In this document: piece after piece, positions 35,120 to 43,739 of the stretch | Layout: every line of letters starts with the position of its first letter | How positions within the stretch are numbered: the stretch's first letter is position 1 | Assembly: GCF_012849095.1 (NCBI RefSeq) | Contig: NZ_CP051680.1 | Coordinates: 372,001 to 436,000 of the forward strand | DNA from: Cohnella herbarum | GTDB taxonomy: Bacteria; Bacillota; Bacilli; Paenibacillales; Paenibacillaceae | Direction of reading: 5' to 3' | DNA: 64,000 nucleotides | Notes under the pieces: generated by a model | Databases searched by the model: none | The model's input: only the letters and a program-made list of their open reading frames with translations | What the model was told of the DNA's origin: nothing | Translations under genes and position numbers: made by a program

Positions 35120-35323
35120 AAACGAGCAATGCCGCCCCGCCCATTGTCGCAAAAAGCGACTTTAGAGCTGGGCAAACGAGCAAAGCCCCGCCCATTGTCG
35201 CAAAAAGCGACTATAGAGCCGGGCAAACGAGCAAAGCCCCGCCCATTGTCGCAAAAAGCGACTTTAGAGCTGGGCAAACGAGCAAAGCCCCGCCCATTGT
35301 CGCAAAAAGCGACATTAGATTCC
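35120..35323. repeat. 51-bp tandem repeat array, four copies, each with a GTCGC-AAAAA-GCGAC hairpin
   Basis: The hairpin GTCGCAAAAAGCGAC starts at 35146, 35197, 35248 and 35299, so the period is exactly 51 bases. Units also share AAACGAGCAAAGCCCCGCCC. Because 51 is a multiple of three, several frames stay open through the array on both strands (17-residue repeats such as KAPPIVAKSDFRAGQTS), but none has a ribosome binding site, and I do not call a gene. There are no unique spacers, so it is not a CRISPR. A related 51-bp array lies at 58874-59166. Confidence 0.9.
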
Positions 35324-35490
35324 CGAAGGAGTACTCCACAACTAAGGGAGAACTGATGGCTTTAATACGCGCAAAATCCCCATCTACAACCAAACCGTTT
35401 CATATCCATGAAAATAAATACGTTTTATTAGCGTTAATCGCCATCGATTTCAACACAATGTAGAAATATTTATACATTTGTGAAAAATTA

Positions 35491-35519
35491 TTGACTATAA
35501 ATAGGATCGAAGATAAAAT
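35491..35519 (+). promoter_or_regulatory. Sigma-A promoter of the seven-gene operon 35572-44497
   Basis: -35 TTGACT (35491-35496), 17-base spacer, -10 TAAAAT (35514-35519). It lies in an A/T-rich stretch, 53 bases before the first start codon. Confidence 0.75.
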
Positions 35520-35543
35520 TCACTTATTAGCGCGCTAGTGAAT
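35518..35543. promoter_or_regulatory. Inverted repeat at the transcription start (probable operator)
   Basis: ATTCACT (35518-35524) and AGTGAAT (35537-35543) flank the palindromic core AGCGCGCT. It immediately follows the -10 box, where a bound repressor would block initiation. No regulator gene is adjacent, so the binding protein is unknown. Confidence 0.5.
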
Positions 35544-35571
35544 ACAATCGGCGATGTCGGGAGGACAACAA

Positions 35572-36675
35572 GTGAGCGGCAGCGGTAGGAAAAGAGTCGC
35601 GGCGATCGTAACCGAATATCGTTACAATTCCCACGCTGAAGTCATTGTCGGACGGCTGCTGGGAAGGTTAAACTATCATCCGCGAGTAGAGGTCGTCTCT
35701 CTCTACGTGGATCAGTTCCCCGCGAATGACATGAGCAGGGATGAGGCAGAACGGATGGGAATACCGATCTGCTCGACGATTAGAGAGGCTATTAGGGCGT
35801 CTCATCGCGCGGAGCCGATCGACGGAGTTATCCTCATCGGCGAGCATGGCGACTATCCGATGAACGAGAAGGAGCAGATGATGTATCCGCGCAGGAGATT
35901 CCTGGAGGAGACGATCGCCGCGCTGGACGAACTCGGGCTGACGGTCCCGATCTTCTCCGATAAACATCTGGCTTACGATTATGACGATGCTCTATGGATG
36001 TACGACGCGATGAAATTCAGAGGAATCCCCTTCTTGGGAGGCTCCTCTATTCCGCATTGCGACCACATTCCGAAGTTTGACATGGGCCAACTGAGAGACT
36101 TGCGAGAAGTCGTCGTCATCAGCTCGGGCGGGCTTGAAGGTTACGGCATTCACGCGATGGAAGTCATGCAATCGCTTACCGAACGGAGAAAGGGCGGAGA
36201 AACCGGCGTTCGCTCGGTTCAATTGCTGCGTGGTACCGATGGCGAAGCGTGGGCGGCGATGGATCGGGGTGAATGGCCGGAGGATCTCTTATTGTATGCG
36301 CTTAAGACGATACCGAATTTGCCCGGGATTCATCCAAGGGAAGTCGAGCCGGATCCTGCCCTGTTCATTATCGAGTATCGGGACGGTACGAAGGGATACA
36401 TCGTCCAATTTAAGCGGCTCACCGAGCATTGGAGCTTCGCTTTCCGCGATCGCCATCGTCAAATAACGGCGGCGCTTTGCGACAGCGACTTGGATCGGCC
36501 GTTCGCCCATTTCGAACGATTGACCCGCATGGTCGAAGATTTGATCATCGATGGCCGTCCCCCGTTCCCGGCTGAGCGCACGCTGCTGACGACCGGAATG
36601 ATCTGTTACGCCATGGATTCGCTATATGAGGGAAAGAAGCTGGATACGCCGAGGTTAGGCATTACTTATCGATAA
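35572..36675 (+). CDS. Conserved-looking protein of unknown function, first gene of the operon
   Basis: 367 residues from GTG 35572: GGGAGG at 35559-35564 lies 7 bases before it, whereas ATG 35554 would put that site inside the gene. No signal peptide. The N-half looks Rossmann-like (RVAAIVTEYRYNSHAEVIVG, VDGVILIGEHGDYP). The C-terminus (AERTLLTTGMICYAMDSL) resembles the end of Gfo/Idh/MocA-type proteins, but there is no GxGxxG nucleotide motif. I do not recognise the family. It heads an operon of oxidoreductases and hydrolases and so probably acts in their pathway. Confidence 0.85.
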   Translation: MSGSGRKRVAAIVTEYRYNSHAEVIVGRLLGRLNYHPRVEVVSLYVDQFPANDMSRDEAERMGIPICSTIREAIRASHRAEPIDGVILIGEHGDYPMNEKEQMMYPRRRFLEETIAALDELGLTVPIFSDKHLAYDYDDALWMYDAMKFRGIPFLGGSSIPHCDHIPKFDMGQLRDLREVVVISSGGLEGYGIHAMEVMQSLTERRKGGETGVRSVQLLRGTDGEAWAAMDRGEWPEDLLLYALKTIPNLPGIHPREVEPDPALFIIEYRDGTKGYIVQFKRLTEHWSFAFRDRHRQITAALCDSDLDRPFAHFERLTRMVEDLIIDGRPPFPAERTLLTTGMICYAMDSLYEGKKLDTPRLGITYR

Positions 36676-36706
36676 CGTCACAAGTCGCCCTTGAGGAGGA
36701 ATAGCT

Positions 36707-38938
36707 TTGAAACCGAATTTGCTAGCCGGTATTCCCGAGCATCATGCGCGGTTTACCCAATTGCCGAATGAAGAAGGACATAACGCCGTCTGGGATTTCG
36801 TACGTTCGCCGGACGGCCGATTCTATGTGAGCGTGTGCGGGGAAAACGAAAAGCCTTTAACGGCGTTGCTCTACGAATATTATCCGACTACAGGCGATCT
36901 TCGGTTGATGTTCGACGTTGCGAACATTTGGATCGTCGATCCGGCGCAAATGCCCCCTAGTAAAATTCATACGAGTATCGACTTCATGCCGGACGGAAGA
37001 CTTATTATGGCGACGCACAATACGGCTCCGGCGCCCGGTCATCGGCAATGGATGTTCGAACAGCATTACGAGCATCCGTGGGAAGGGTATCCCGGGTCGA
37101 TCTTGATGCTCGTGAATCCGGACACGAACGAAGTGCAGATCAAAGGAATTCCCGTACCTAGGGAAAGCATCTACGGCGGTATGCTCGGCAATGATCCAAG
37201 ATACTATTATTTTCTAGGGTATATGAGAGGCCATTTCTATCGAATCGATCTAGAGACGAACGAAGTGAAAGATTACGGCAAAGTGTCCGAATTTTCTTCG
37301 TGCCGGTTGGTGAAGGATGCGAAAGGCCGGTTTTACGGAAGCTCCTACACCGGAAGCTTCTGGAGGTACGATCCCGAGAACGACGAGATAGAGGATTTGA
37401 AAATTCGTTTTCATCCGCCGAGCGGGACGAAACACCGCAGACAGTTTATTTTCGCGCTGCATACTCCGCGGGATACGCTGCTCTTGGTCGGCAATATGGA
37501 CGGCGAGATCATCGAATTGCACCCGGAGACGTTGGAAGTTACGCGTCATGGCTCGATTCTGCCTTCGGACGTCCCGTCGGTTAACGGGTATGGCATCGGC
37601 GGCTTCGCGGCGGACGAGAATTTCGTTATTTACTATGGATTGAAGACGCATGACGAGTACCGTCCGATCCGTTTGGTGCGCTGGGATCTCCTGCGAGGCG
37701 GCAAGCCGGAAAATCTGGGATTGATCACGTGGGGCGGGAAGGATTCCCAATATATTTGCGAAATGATCTTCGACGATAACGGCTTGCTTCATATGGTAGA
37801 CGTATGCGGACAATTTTCTCCTTATATTCTTGCCGTAGATGTCGATAAGCTTCAACCGCCGGGAGAGGAGACGCCGAACGCGGCTCTGACGCCTTACTAC
37901 GAATCGGATTACAATGGCGTTGGCAGTGCGGCTTTCATGCACATAGCGGCACGGGAGGTCAGTACGTTACCTTTGCATCGGCATATGGACTGGAAGGATA
38001 CGGCGGTCAAACATATGAGCGCGATTAACGGCAAACTGTATACCGTCGGAGGCAAAGAAAGCGTCATGCTCACCGAATCCGAATTTGCCGGTGATTGTCC
38101 TTTGCAAATAAAGACGATCTACCACGGGGGCGCTCCCTTAAGTTGCCTTTCAATAGAAGAAAATAAAGCGGCCGTGCTGACGACGGATCATCGTATTCTC
38201 TTGATCGACCTGACGAAAGGGAGCTGGGAGGAGACGATTGTTCCGCTCGAGAACGGCTTAATCAAACTTCATGCCGTGCTTGAGGAAGGGAAGTTGCTTG
38301 CAAGTGATAGAGAAGGCTTCTTATTCGTATGCGCCGGGAACGACTTCAGTAGACTCGGTCCGATCCAAGTCGACCCGCGCGACGGTTATATCGTACAGCT
38401 GGATAACGACAGATTGCTGCTGAGCGGCCGGAATGACGAAATTATTATGTATTCGATTAATGATCAACGTATCGAGACATTGACGGTTAAAGCGGCTTCC
38501 ATCAGAGGCCGGATGTTCCAAGCGACGATTACCGGAGGGGCGGTTCTGTCCGATGGAACCGTCGTGGCGGGAACAAGAGACGGCCTACTGTTCAGCCTGA
38601 CTCCGGATCTGCGGGACAGAACCGTTTACGGCAGACTGTATTCCAATGGCGAGCTGCGCGACTTCATTCGAATGGACAATGATGAGGTGCTCGGAATCTA
38701 TGGCGGCGATAAGGAAGCGGGGCATGTGTTTCATTTTTCGGGAAAGCATGGATTCGTCGATCTAGGAAGACCTCGGATGATTAAGGACAATAGAGAGCTG
38801 AATGCCCTACCGTCGGAATTCGGCAACATCCATCACATTTCCCGATTGGCATATGGAAAGGAAGACGATTGCCTGCACGTGGGGTCCGCGGAATTGTACG
38901 GCTGCGTGATTCGGTATCGCGGAATCGCATTTCCTTAA
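36707..38938 (+). CDS. Large beta-propeller protein of unknown function
   Basis: 743 residues from TTG 36707, after GAGGAGGA. Repeated four-strand units such as VRSPDGRFYVSVCG, LVKDAKGRFYGSSYTGSFWRYDP and MNGEIIELHPET-like segments suggest two consecutive propellers (residues about 1-380 and 400-740). There is no signal peptide and no catalytic motif I recognise. Cytoplasmic propellers of this kind can be lyases, epimerases or lactonases. It is transcribed with an FAD oxidoreductase, SDR, lactonase-like and creatininase-like proteins. Confidence 0.8.
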   Translation: MKPNLLAGIPEHHARFTQLPNEEGHNAVWDFVRSPDGRFYVSVCGENEKPLTALLYEYYPTTGDLRLMFDVANIWIVDPAQMPPSKIHTSIDFMPDGRLIMATHNTAPAPGHRQWMFEQHYEHPWEGYPGSILMLVNPDTNEVQIKGIPVPRESIYGGMLGNDPRYYYFLGYMRGHFYRIDLETNEVKDYGKVSEFSSCRLVKDAKGRFYGSSYTGSFWRYDPENDEIEDLKIRFHPPSGTKHRRQFIFALHTPRDTLLLVGNMDGEIIELHPETLEVTRHGSILPSDVPSVNGYGIGGFAADENFVIYYGLKTHDEYRPIRLVRWDLLRGGKPENLGLITWGGKDSQYICEMIFDDNGLLHMVDVCGQFSPYILAVDVDKLQPPGEETPNAALTPYYESDYNGVGSAAFMHIAAREVSTLPLHRHMDWKDTAVKHMSAINGKLYTVGGKESVMLTESEFAGDCPLQIKTIYHGGAPLSCLSIEENKAAVLTTDHRILLIDLTKGSWEETIVPLENGLIKLHAVLEEGKLLASDREGFLFVCAGNDFSRLGPIQVDPRDGYIVQLDNDRLLLSGRNDEIIMYSINDQRIETLTVKAASIRGRMFQATITGGAVLSDGTVVAGTRDGLLFSLTPDLRDRTVYGRLYSNGELRDFIRMDNDEVLGIYGGDKEAGHVFHFSGKHGFVDLGRPRMIKDNRELNALPSEFGNIHHISRLAYGKEDDCLHVGSAELYGCVIRYRGIAFP

Positions 38939-38950
38939 GGAGGTTAGAAA

Positions 38951-41281
38951 ATGGGCGGAACGGAACGGATCACGACCGGAATGCGCATTGTGGAGGAGCA
39001 ATACGATATCGTGGTATGCGGAGGAGGGCTAGCCGGGTTCTCCGCGGCTGTCGCAGCAGCGCGTCATGGGGCGAAAGTGTGTCTAGTGCAAGACCGCCCC
39101 GTGTTCGGCGGCAACAGTTCGTCGGAAATCCGCGTTCCTCCGCAAGGCGCGGCTAGTTTTCATGCCTATGCGCGTGAGACGGGGATCATATCCGAGTTGC
39201 TCATCGAGGAGCGCGCGCTGAATCACGAAAGCCCGATATTCGATAACGGCTATATCAACAGCGTCTGGGATATGGTGATGTACGACATGGCCGTCAAGAC
39301 GCCGGGATTAACCTTTCGCTTGAATTCTACCGTTACGGACGTCGTGATGAGCGACGAGCGTACGGTCGAGACGGTCATCGCGCGCGTCGGTCATGCCGAA
39401 ACAGAGCTGCATCTAAGAGGAACTACATTCATCGATTGCACGGGCGACGGGATCGTCGCGGCGCTCGCGGGCTGCAAGTGGAGATACGGAACGGAAGGCC
39501 GGGACGAATTCGGCGAGCCCCATGCCCCGGATCAAGCGAGCGATGCGGTGATGGGCAGTTCGATTCACATTAAGGCGAAGAACGTCGGTCATCCGGTGCC
39601 GTTCGCCGCGCCGGATTGGGCGGTTCGATACGAAGATCCGGATTTTTTCTGGAAACGAGGCAGGGGAGTTAACCCGTACAGCGGATTCTGGTGGCTAGAA
39701 TTGTCGCTGCCTTGGCATACGATTCATGATAATGAGACGTTGCGGCATGAATTAACCCGGCACGTGCTCGGAGTATGGGATTATATCAAGAATCGAGATC
39801 CGGTCTTGCGCGAGGAAGCGCAAAATTACGCGCTGGACTGGATCGGGCAAGTGCCGGGCAAGCGGGAGAGTCGACGGATTATCGGCGAATATTTAATGAC
39901 GGAGCACGATCCCTTGCGGAAGACGGTATTTCCGGATGAGGTCGCGTTCGGAGGATGGTTCATCGATCTGCATGAGCCCGGAGGGCTGATGGCGGAGTAC
40001 AGCGAGAAATCCGCCGTGGAAGAACAAGGGGATCAAACTTATATGGCGAAAAGTTATGTGGGGCCGTTCGGCATCCCTTTGCGAATTCTCATAGCCAAAG
40101 ACATGAACAATCTGATGATGGCAGGGCGCAACGTTAGCGTAACGCATGCGGCGCTCGGCGCGGTTCGGGTGATGGGAACGACGGCGGTGATGGGGCAAGC
40201 TGCGGGTACGGCGGCGGCGCTGGCAGTGAAAGGCGGTTTTCACGTTCGCGAAGTACCGGAAAGGAATATCGGGGATGTTCAGCAAGCATTGCTGCGCGAT
40301 GGTTGCTTCTTGCCTAACGCAGTCAATGACGATCCCGACGACTTAGCCCGCAAAGCTTCGGTCCGTGCAAGCAGCGCAGCTAAGCTTGCCCCGGTCGGAC
40401 CTGTTCCGGGACGGAACGAATCGGATTCGCGGCAGGATGCTTTGACCGCTACCCGCGGACAATGGATCGCGATCGGAGCGGATCGCATCGATTCTCTGTC
40501 GGTGTGCTTAAGTAACGATTCGGACACGGCGCAACACATTGAAGCGAGGATTTACGCGGTCGATCATCTATGGGATTATCGATGCGAACCGGGTCTGCCG
40601 CTAGCTTCAACCGTTCTATCTGTACCGCCCGGATTGGAGCATTGGGCGGAATGGAACGTGAACCTGGATGTACGGGAACTTCGAGGCTCTTACGTTCGGC
40701 TGGATTTGCTCGCGAACCCGTTCGTCGGTTGGCATTCGTCAACCTCGATCGAACCGGGACACGTTAGCGCATATGAGATCGGAGAAGGGAAAATGCGCAA
40801 GTTCGGCCAAGGCGTTATGATGAGCTTGAAGGTTGAACCTCCGCAAGCCTGTTACGAAGCAAGTAACGTGCTTAGCGGGGTGTCGCGCCCTTATCGCTAT
40901 ACGAATCTATGGCGTTCGGACCCTGCGCAACAACTGCCTCAGTGGCTGGAGCTGACGTGGGAACAACCTATCGAGCTAGGCGTCATCGAACTGACTTTCC
41001 CCGGCCAGTTGCTCCGCGGATATATGCTGTACCCCGCGTTCTACAAGGATCCGCAATGTCCGAAGGATGTTGCGATCGAAGCCAGCGTAGACGGCCGTTG
41101 GATTGTGCTGGCGAAGTTGCTGGGCAACTATCAGCGTAGGCGCGTCGTTACTTTGGATACACCGGTAACGACAGATCGCTTGCGCGTGGTCATTCAGGCT
41201 ACGAACGGCGATCTTTCTGCCGCCATTTACGAAATTCGTTGTTACCCTTTGCCAAGCGCGACGAGTAATGAACCGATGTAA
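38951..41281 (+). CDS. FAD-dependent oxidoreductase with C-terminal beta-sandwich domain
   Basis: 776 residues. The N-terminal FAD-binding motif is DIVVCGGGLAGFSAAVAAA (glycines 24-29), with RPVFGGNSSSEIR typical of the FAD-dependent oxidoreductase family PF12831. A second FAD motif MMAGRNVSVTHAALGAVRVM lies near residue 400. The last 300 residues look like a discoidin or carbohydrate-binding beta-sandwich (LWRSDPAQQLPQWLELTWEQ). AAGGAGGTTAG precedes ATG 38951. It probably oxidises a sugar hydroxyl to a ketone, as fits the SDR and hydrolases that follow; the substrate is unknown. Confidence 0.9.
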   Translation: MGGTERITTGMRIVEEQYDIVVCGGGLAGFSAAVAAARHGAKVCLVQDRPVFGGNSSSEIRVPPQGAASFHAYARETGIISELLIEERALNHESPIFDNGYINSVWDMVMYDMAVKTPGLTFRLNSTVTDVVMSDERTVETVIARVGHAETELHLRGTTFIDCTGDGIVAALAGCKWRYGTEGRDEFGEPHAPDQASDAVMGSSIHIKAKNVGHPVPFAAPDWAVRYEDPDFFWKRGRGVNPYSGFWWLELSLPWHTIHDNETLRHELTRHVLGVWDYIKNRDPVLREEAQNYALDWIGQVPGKRESRRIIGEYLMTEHDPLRKTVFPDEVAFGGWFIDLHEPGGLMAEYSEKSAVEEQGDQTYMAKSYVGPFGIPLRILIAKDMNNLMMAGRNVSVTHAALGAVRVMGTTAVMGQAAGTAAALAVKGGFHVREVPERNIGDVQQALLRDGCFLPNAVNDDPDDLARKASVRASSAAKLAPVGPVPGRNESDSRQDALTATRGQWIAIGADRIDSLSVCLSNDSDTAQHIEARIYAVDHLWDYRCEPGLPLASTVLSVPPGLEHWAEWNVNLDVRELRGSYVRLDLLANPFVGWHSSTSIEPGHVSAYEIGEGKMRKFGQGVMMSLKVEPPQACYEASNVLSGVSRPYRYTNLWRSDPAQQLPQWLELTWEQPIELGVIELTFPGQLLRGYMLYPAFYKDPQCPKDVAIEASVDGRWIVLAKLLGNYQRRRVVTLDTPVTTDRLRVVIQATNGDLSAAIYEIRCYPLPSATSNEPM

Positions 41282-41309
41282 CCATAACTACTGTAGGCAG
41301 GTGATCTTA

Positions 41310-42058
41310 GTGAATACGTTACAGGACAAGGCGATATTGATTACGGGGTGTCTAGGTACGCTCGGTCGTTCGGCTATCGGGATGTTTCTGGAGCGCGGAG
41401 CAACGATATATGGCTGCGATCGCGCTCCTTTGAACGATTACCCCGAAATCGGTCTTCTCCAAGAACGATACGGCGAGTCCCGTTTGATGTTCAAGCAGGC
41501 GGATATGTGCGATGAAAAAGAGGTCATGGCGGTCATCGCCGATGCGGATCGACGTATCGGCAGGCTGGATGGCACGTATCACAACGTCTACACGAGCGGA
41601 TGGAAGCCGATCTTGGACATGTCGTTAGGGGAATGGGACAACTCGATAAGAGGAACGTTGACGAGTACGTTCTTATTGTGCAAGTACGCCATTCCTCTGC
41701 TTATCCGATCGGGGGAGGCTCTATCGTCAACACCTCCTCGATTCTGGGACAGATCGTGTCCGAGGGGTGCTTGGCATACGGCGCGGCCAAAGCCGGAGTG
41801 GATCAGATGACGCGCGTCGTGGCGGCGGACTACGCGCAGCACGGTATTCGCGCCAACGTGCTCGTGCCCGGGGATTTCGATACGAAAGAGGCAATCGGGC
41901 GCCAATCCGAGCAGCAGAAAGCCGCGATTAGAACGAAAGCGCGGTTGGGTAGAAGCGGTGCCGCGGACGAGATTAACGAGGTCGCGGCTTTCTTGTTATC
42001 CGATGCTTCTTCTTACGTTACTGGCGCTAGTTATCGGGTAGACGGAGGATTCCATTGA
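41310..42058 (+). pseudogene. Short-chain dehydrogenase/reductase, broken by one missing G at 41711-41715
   Basis: From GTG 41310 (GGCAGGTGAT upstream) the frame encodes the NAD-binding start ILITGCLGTLGRSAIGMF through CKYAIPLLIRSG and then diverges. The other frame resumes at once with GGGSIVNTSSILGQ and runs to a normal SDR end (SSYVTGASYRVDGGFH) at 42058. One extra G in the run TCGGGGGAGG restores a 249-residue SDR with the active-site S143/S144, Y157 and K161 (YGAAK). The lesion has the same form as in the FGGY kinase. The expected role is NAD(P)-linked oxidation or reduction of a sugar keto group. Confidence 0.85.
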
Positions 42059-42096
42059 AGTCGAAGGCGAATCCGAACAACTTGGGGGATGAGAGC

Positions 42097-42924
42097 ATGG
42101 ATTACGTCAGCGCGGCGCTAACGTTGCCTGGAAGCTTCACCAGCGGGATTGAAGGTCCCGCTTGCGACGGTGCCGGCAACCTGTACGCGGTTAATTACGA
42201 GAAGCAGGCGACGATCGGACGGATAACGCCGCAGGGAGATGAAAGTATTTTCATCGAACTGCCGAACGGGAGCATCGGAAACGGCATCCGATTTAATCGG
42301 GAAGGCGACATGTTTATCGCGGATTTCGTCCATCACAACATATGGAAGGTGGACATGTCGACGCGGCATCTGTCCATTCACGCCCATGAGCCTCGGATGA
42401 ATCAACCAAACGATATCGCCATTTCGAACAAAGGCGTTATTTATGCCAGCGATCCGAATTGGGACGACGGCACCGGAAACATGTGGCGTATCGATACGGA
42501 CGGTACCGTAACGTTATTGGAAGCGAACATGGGTACGACGAACGGTATCGAGACTAGCCCCGACGATACGGTGCTCTATGTTAACGAAACCGTGCAGCGT
42601 AGAATTTGGGCTTACGATCTGAATAAGGATGGAGAGATTAGCAACAAACGATTGTTAATCGAGTTTCCCGATCATTTGCTGGACGGGATGCGTTGCGATA
42701 TGCTGGGAAACTTGTACGTAACCCGATTCGGCAAAGGGGTCATAGCGGTTATCTCTCCAACAGGCCAACCGTTAAGGGAAATCGGATTGGAAGGAACGGA
42801 CTGCACCAACCTGACCTTCGGCGGACCGGAAGGCAAACACTGTTACGTGACCGTATCGGATGTCGGTAACGTACAGGTGTTTACCGTGGAGCATCCCGGA
42901 CGATGTTGGGGGATGTGGAAATGA
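42097..42924 (+). CDS. SMP-30/gluconolactonase-like protein
   Basis: 275 residues from ATG 42097: GGGGG at 42084-42088 has an 8-base spacing, better than the TTG at 42055. Six-bladed propeller repeats typical of the SMP-30 family are visible (IEGPACDGAGNLYAVNYE, FNREGDMFIADFVHHNIW, MNQPNDIAISNKGVIYASDP, TNGIETSPDDTVLYVNET). Family members hydrolyse sugar lactones using a divalent metal bound by such Glu/Asn/Asp residues. In this operon it would open a lactone made by an oxidoreductase. It overlaps the next gene by ATGA. Confidence 0.88.
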   Translation: MDYVSAALTLPGSFTSGIEGPACDGAGNLYAVNYEKQATIGRITPQGDESIFIELPNGSIGNGIRFNREGDMFIADFVHHNIWKVDMSTRHLSIHAHEPRMNQPNDIAISNKGVIYASDPNWDDGTGNMWRIDTDGTVTLLEANMGTTNGIETSPDDTVLYVNETVQRRIWAYDLNKDGEISNKRLLIEFPDHLLDGMRCDMLGNLYVTRFGKGVIAVISPTGQPLREIGLEGTDCTNLTFGGPEGKHCYVTVSDVGNVQVFTVEHPGRCWGMWK

Positions 42925-43739
42925 GCGAGAAAGGGGAAGGCGCGATGAAATCTTACTTATTTCACGAACACACGAGAGAGCAATTAAAGCTGAAAGCCGA
43001 GGAAGGGTACATGGTGGTCGTCGCCCTGGCGGCAACCGAGCAGCACGGCCCCCATCTGCCGGTATTCACGGACAGTTTCATCGGGGAGTTCGTTGCTACC
43101 GAAGCGATCGAAGAAGCGGCGAGAACCGTGCCGATCCTGCTCTGTCCGGTAATTCCTATCGGCTGTTCGGATCATCATATCCGCTTCGGCGGAACGTTGT
43201 CCTTCTCTTCGGCAACCTATCTCATGATGCTGCGAGACATTGGGGAAAGTCTGGTTTCCGGAGGCTTTCGCAAGATCGCGTTTCTGAACGCGCATGGCGG
43301 CAACGAGCCGATCATGCATCAGACGGCTAACGACCTTGCGGTCAAACATCCGATATGGACGGCGTCGGCGTCGTATTGGAGCCTCTCGCGGGAAGAACTT
43401 CGCAAGGAGAATGCCGACGAAGTCGGCATGGTTCCGGGTCATGCGGGCGGATTCGAAACTTCGGCGATCATGGCGTTGCGGGAAGATTTGGTTCATGCGG
43501 AGTTAGGCGGTAATGAACACGATGAGCGGGCATGGATAAATTCCGGCCCTCCAGGAACGTTCATAGGCCGCCACTCGGAGCTGACCGGCGCGGATGGCTA
43601 CACCGATGCGCCGAATAAGGCGACGAAGGAGCGGGGGGAACGATATTTGGCAGCCATTAGCCGGAGCGTAACGGCGTGGCTTATTCGTACATACCAATCC
43701 ATGGATAGCGGGGAAAGGAGCGTCGTTAAGGAACAATGA
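42921..43739 (+). CDS. Creatininase-family amidohydrolase
   Basis: 272 residues from ATG 42921 (GGGGGATGTGG upstream; overlaps the previous stop). ATG 42945 is an alternative with its own GGGGAAGG. The metal site is visible as E40, H42 and D51 (ATEQHGPHLP, FTDSF), and the family motif FLNAHGGNEP is present. Creatininase-fold enzymes hydrolyse cyclic amides and, in the Thermotoga inositol pathway, a cyclic diketone (3-dehydro-scyllo-inosose). Next to dehydrogenases, ring opening of an oxidised cyclic sugar or cyclitol is an attractive but unproven role. It overlaps the next gene by ATGA. Confidence 0.88.
   Translation: MSEKGEGAMKSYLFHEHTREQLKLKAEEGYMVVVALAATEQHGPHLPVFTDSFIGEFVATEAIEEAARTVPILLCPVIPIGCSDHHIRFGGTLSFSSATYLMMLRDIGESLVSGGFRKIAFLNAHGGNEPIMHQTANDLAVKHPIWTASASYWSLSREELRKENADEVGMVPGHAGGFETSAIMALREDLVHAELGGNEHDERAWINSGPPGTFIGRHSELTGADGYTDAPNKATKERGERYLAAISRSVTAWLIRTYQSMDSGERSVVKEQ

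Noticed and set aside
35093..35463. Open frames through the 51-bp array on both strands
   Set aside because: The 51-base period keeps all non-stop frames open; starts lie in or near a terminator T-run without ribosome binding sites, and codon use is that of the repeat only.
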